From assembly GCF_017115045.1 (NCBI RefSeq), contig NZ_JABXKK010000089.1, positions 1 to 64,000 of the forward strand: 64,000 bases of DNA, written 5' to 3'. Below, piece by piece: positions 62,106-64,000 of this stretch (positions are counted from its first letter, which is position 1; the number at the start of each line of letters is the position of its first letter). This DNA is from Nostoc sp. NMS8 (lineage in GTDB: Bacteria > Cyanobacteriota > Cyanobacteriia > Cyanobacteriales > Nostocaceae). The notes beneath the pieces were generated by a model. The model worked only from the letters and a program-made list of their open reading frames with translations. It had not been told where the DNA came from and searched no databases. Made by a program: the position numbers and the translations under genes.

Positions 62106-63317
62106 ATGCCCAAAATTTTAATAATAGAAGATGAGGAAGCAGTCCGTGAAAACATTTTGGATTTACTAGAAGCTGAGGATTTTGAAACTATTGCTGCGGC
62201 GAATGGTAGAATCGGGGTACATTTGGCTATCTGTGAAGTTCCCGATTTAATTCTCTGTGATATGATGATGCCAGAAATAGATGGTTATGGTGTGCTAGCA
62301 GCGTTACGCCAAGAGCCATCAATGGCAACAATTCCCTTCATTTTTCTAACTGCCAAATCTGCTAAATCTGACTTCCGTCAAGGTATGGATATGGGTGCTG
62401 ATGACTATATAACTAAGCCGTTCACTCGGTCTGAGTTATTAAGTGCCATCATCAATAGGTTAGAAAAGCACGCTAATTTAAAAAAGTATTTGTCTCCTCC
62501 GACTGTCATTAACAACTTGTCTCCCAAAATGCAGTTGTTAGAAATTAGCTTACATCGGGCTATCAAACAACATAAATTCCCAGAATTTGAAATTTATTAT
62601 CAACCAATACTCGATATTGCTTCTGGTAAAATAGTCGCTGCTGAAAGTTTATTGCGCTGGCAAAGTCCAGAATTGGGGATGATTTACCCAACAGAATTTG
62701 TCCCGTTAGCAGAGTCTACAGGTTTAATTGTTCCTATTGGTAAATGGGTATTAAAAAATGTATGTAAACAAATAAAAAGCTGGCGTGATGCTGGAATTAA
62801 TTCATTAATGGTTGCTGTAAATCTCTCAGTAATTGAATTTAATCAACCAGATTTTATTCATAAAATAGTCAATTTTATAGCTGCTAATGATTTAGAACCA
62901 CATTACTTAGAGTTAGAACTGACTGAAAGTATGATCATGCAAGATGTAAATAGTGCGATCGCAACTATGAGCAAACTGCAATCCTTGGGCGTAAAAATTG
63001 CGATCGATGATTTTGGTACGGGCTACTCTTCTTTAATTTATCTGAAAAACCTACCCATTAACACATTGAAGATAGATCGTTATTTTATCCATAATGTTGC
63101 TAACGATTTCCAGAAGTCAGCCATTACCAAAGCATTAATTCAAATGGCTCATAATCTCAATTTAGATGTAGTTGCTGAAGGTGTAGAGACGGAAGCAGAA
63201 CTGGATTTTCTGCGCCAACACAACTGTAATTATATGCAAGGTTTTTTATTCAGTCGTCCCTTACCAGCAGCAGAATTTGAAAACTTTTTGTTAACTAACA
63301 AATGCTTATATGTTTAA
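62106..63317 (+). CDS. Response regulator with EAL c-di-GMP phosphodiesterase domain
   Basis: 403 aa. The receiver (residues 1-122) has the acid pocket IIEDEE, phospho-acceptor Asp52 (LCDMMMP), T (FLTAKS) and K (ITKPF). After a linker, the EAL domain shows YYQPILDIASGKIVAAESLLRW (EAL replaced by ESL, ExLxR kept), NLSVIEF, ELTESMIMQD, IDDFGTGYSSLIYLKNLP and AEGVETEAELDFL. Metal and catalytic residues appear intact, so c-di-GMP hydrolysis is expected. The cognate kinase is unknown; a broken CBS/PAS gene lies just upstream. Confidence 0.95.
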   Translation: MPKILIIEDEEAVRENILDLLEAEDFETIAAANGRIGVHLAICEVPDLILCDMMMPEIDGYGVLAALRQEPSMATIPFIFLTAKSAKSDFRQGMDMGADDYITKPFTRSELLSAIINRLEKHANLKKYLSPPTVINNLSPKMQLLEISLHRAIKQHKFPEFEIYYQPILDIASGKIVAAESLLRWQSPELGMIYPTEFVPLAESTGLIVPIGKWVLKNVCKQIKSWRDAGINSLMVAVNLSVIEFNQPDFIHKIVNFIAANDLEPHYLELELTESMIMQDVNSAIATMSKLQSLGVKIAIDDFGTGYSSLIYLKNLPINTLKIDRYFIHNVANDFQKSAITKALIQMAHNLNLDVVAEGVETEAELDFLRQHNCNYMQGFLFSRPLPAAEFENFLLTNKCLYV

Positions 63318-63566
63318 ATATTGGGAACTGGGGATTGGGGATTGGGATTGATTCGTTCTCATCCTCCCTTGTTCCCTGCTCCCCCTGCTCCCTTATCGTA
63401 AATTAAAGGGTTTAAATCCCCATCTGAAATGTTTTGAATTTTGAATTGTTAACCCTGCACCCCTGCTTGTTCCCCAATCCCCAGTAATCAAAATCAAACT
63501 TTAGACTGGCGACAGTTATTAAGCCTCAAGTCTAGAGTGGGAAAGTTGTGCATAGTGTCTACCACC
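63318..63566. other. Intergenic region with microrepeats
   Basis: About 250 bp with ggggattgggg and ccctgctccccctgctccc runs and a ttttgaattttgaattg segment. It holds the upstream region of the last gene. No clear operator or terminator. Confidence 0.45.
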
Positions 63567-64000
63567 ATGAAAGTCCCTGCGCGTTTTTTGCTGCCAGTTT
63601 TTTTACTGACTTTGGCAGCAGCCTGTAACCAGACTCGCGCGTTCTCAGATAATCCTACGCCACAAACATCTGTACCTTCTACCCAACTGACACAAAATCC
63701 TACACAGCCAAAAAATGTTGTCAGTACTGAACCACTTTCGCCTACACCTATCCGAATCAATCTGAAAAATTTACCGGCACCTTTCGCAACAGAAAGTGCC
63801 TCCAAGCGGCCTGAGGTTATGCCCATTCCGCAAAATCCGGTGCTGCGCGTACCGCCAGGTTTCACAGTGAACGTTTTTGCCGAAGGTTTAGATGCCCCAC
63901 GCTGGCTAGCTTTAACCCCCAGTGGTGATGTCTTAGTAACTGAAACCGGGCAAAACCGCATTCGTTTGTTGCGTGACAGCAATGGCGATGGTATAGCCGA
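63567..64000 (+). CDS. Lipoprotein PQQ-type sugar (sorbosone-like) dehydrogenase, 5' part
   Basis: ATG at 63567 opens a frame that runs off the window (144 complete codons). The first 20 residues (KVPARFLLPVFLLTLAAAC) form a lipoprotein signal ending in LAAAC, followed by a Pro/Thr/Gln-rich linker. From about residue 95, VPPGFTVNVFAEGLDAPRWLALTP and VLVTETGQNRIRLLRDSNGDG match the first beta-propeller blades of PQQ-dependent soluble-glucose/sorbosone dehydrogenase-like proteins. The catalytic half lies beyond 64000. Confidence 0.85.
   Translation, partial: MKVPARFLLPVFLLTLAAACNQTRAFSDNPTPQTSVPSTQLTQNPTQPKNVVSTEPLSPTPIRINLKNLPAPFATESASKRPEVMPIPQNPVLRVPPGFTVNVFAEGLDAPRWLALTPSGDVLVTETGQNRIRLLRDSNGDGIA

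Overview
The window is chromosomal DNA of a filamentous, probably heterocyst-forming cyanobacterium of the Nostoc/Anabaena group. The evidence is the photosynthesis genes (psbD, psbU, chlorophyll synthase chlG, a btpA-family gene, a PucC-like pigment transporter), cyanobacterium-specific families (UPF0367, DUF2862, DUF3120, the TIGR03279-type radical SAM protein, Get3d), very frequent GCGATCGC (HIP1) octamers, and intergenic runs of heptamer repeats (GTCATTA, TTAGGAG) and of CCCCAAT/CCCCAGT units that are typical of Nostoc genomes. No CRISPR array, rRNA operon, phage or plasmid module was seen. One tRNA, tRNA-Asn(GUU), is present.

Layout. 1-0.85 kb: a possible transposable-element end, then an insulated minus-strand unit that seems to encode a 23-residue peptide inside a structured RNA. 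0.85-4.2 kb: psbD (without psbC), a UPF0367 protein, an EcfA-like ABC ATPase, a NYN-domain nuclease and tRNA-Asn. 4.2-6.1 kb: an ATPase gene broken by a 177-bp MITE and a frameshift, followed by a 21-bp tandem repeat. 6.1-8.5 kb: a BlaI/M56 regulatory pair and comB. 8.6-28.9 kb: one 20-kb minus-strand polysaccharide locus, from the Wzm/Wzt ABC exporter (transcribed first) through methyltransferases and seven glycosyltransferases to gmd and rfbA-rfbC-rfbD. 29-37.3 kb: a Uma2 protein, then DUF2862, Get3d, chlG and a small Cys-rich membrane protein on the plus strand, then an alcohol dehydrogenase, an IMPase-family phosphatase and a PucC-like carrier on the minus strand. 37.5-39.9 kb: decaying accessory DNA (a DUF2887 gene with a nonsense codon and a duplicated 3' end, and an R2K ATP-grasp remnant). 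40-55 kb: housekeeping genes (aldo/keto reductase, CrhR-type helicase, rimO, btpA-type, VKOR-thioredoxin fusion, CHASE2-PAS-GGDEF, nadB, psbU, DUF3120) plus a tiny exported peptide ending in GSGTR. 55-64 kb: a 241-bp inverted-repeat element, uppP, a radical SAM protein, a GH10-like secreted protein, a broken CBS/PAS sensor, a REC-EAL regulator and the start of a lipoprotein PQQ-type sugar dehydrogenase.

How the genes fit together. The polysaccharide locus reads as an ABC-exporter-dependent O-antigen/exopolysaccharide pathway: dTDP-rhamnose and GDP-6-deoxymannose precursors, cytoplasmic assembly by GT4/GT2 enzymes, a methyltransferase joined to a repetitive coiled coil (reminiscent of WbdD-type chain terminators), and a Wzt with a C-terminal domain of the type that recognises finished glycans. 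The Get3d-chlG group suggests membrane targeting coupled to chlorophyll-protein assembly; this is inference from neighbourhood only. Two c-di-GMP enzymes (a GGDEF and an EAL protein) lie about 12 kb apart.

All calls come from reading the sequence and from remembered family features. No database search, folding program or alignment was run.
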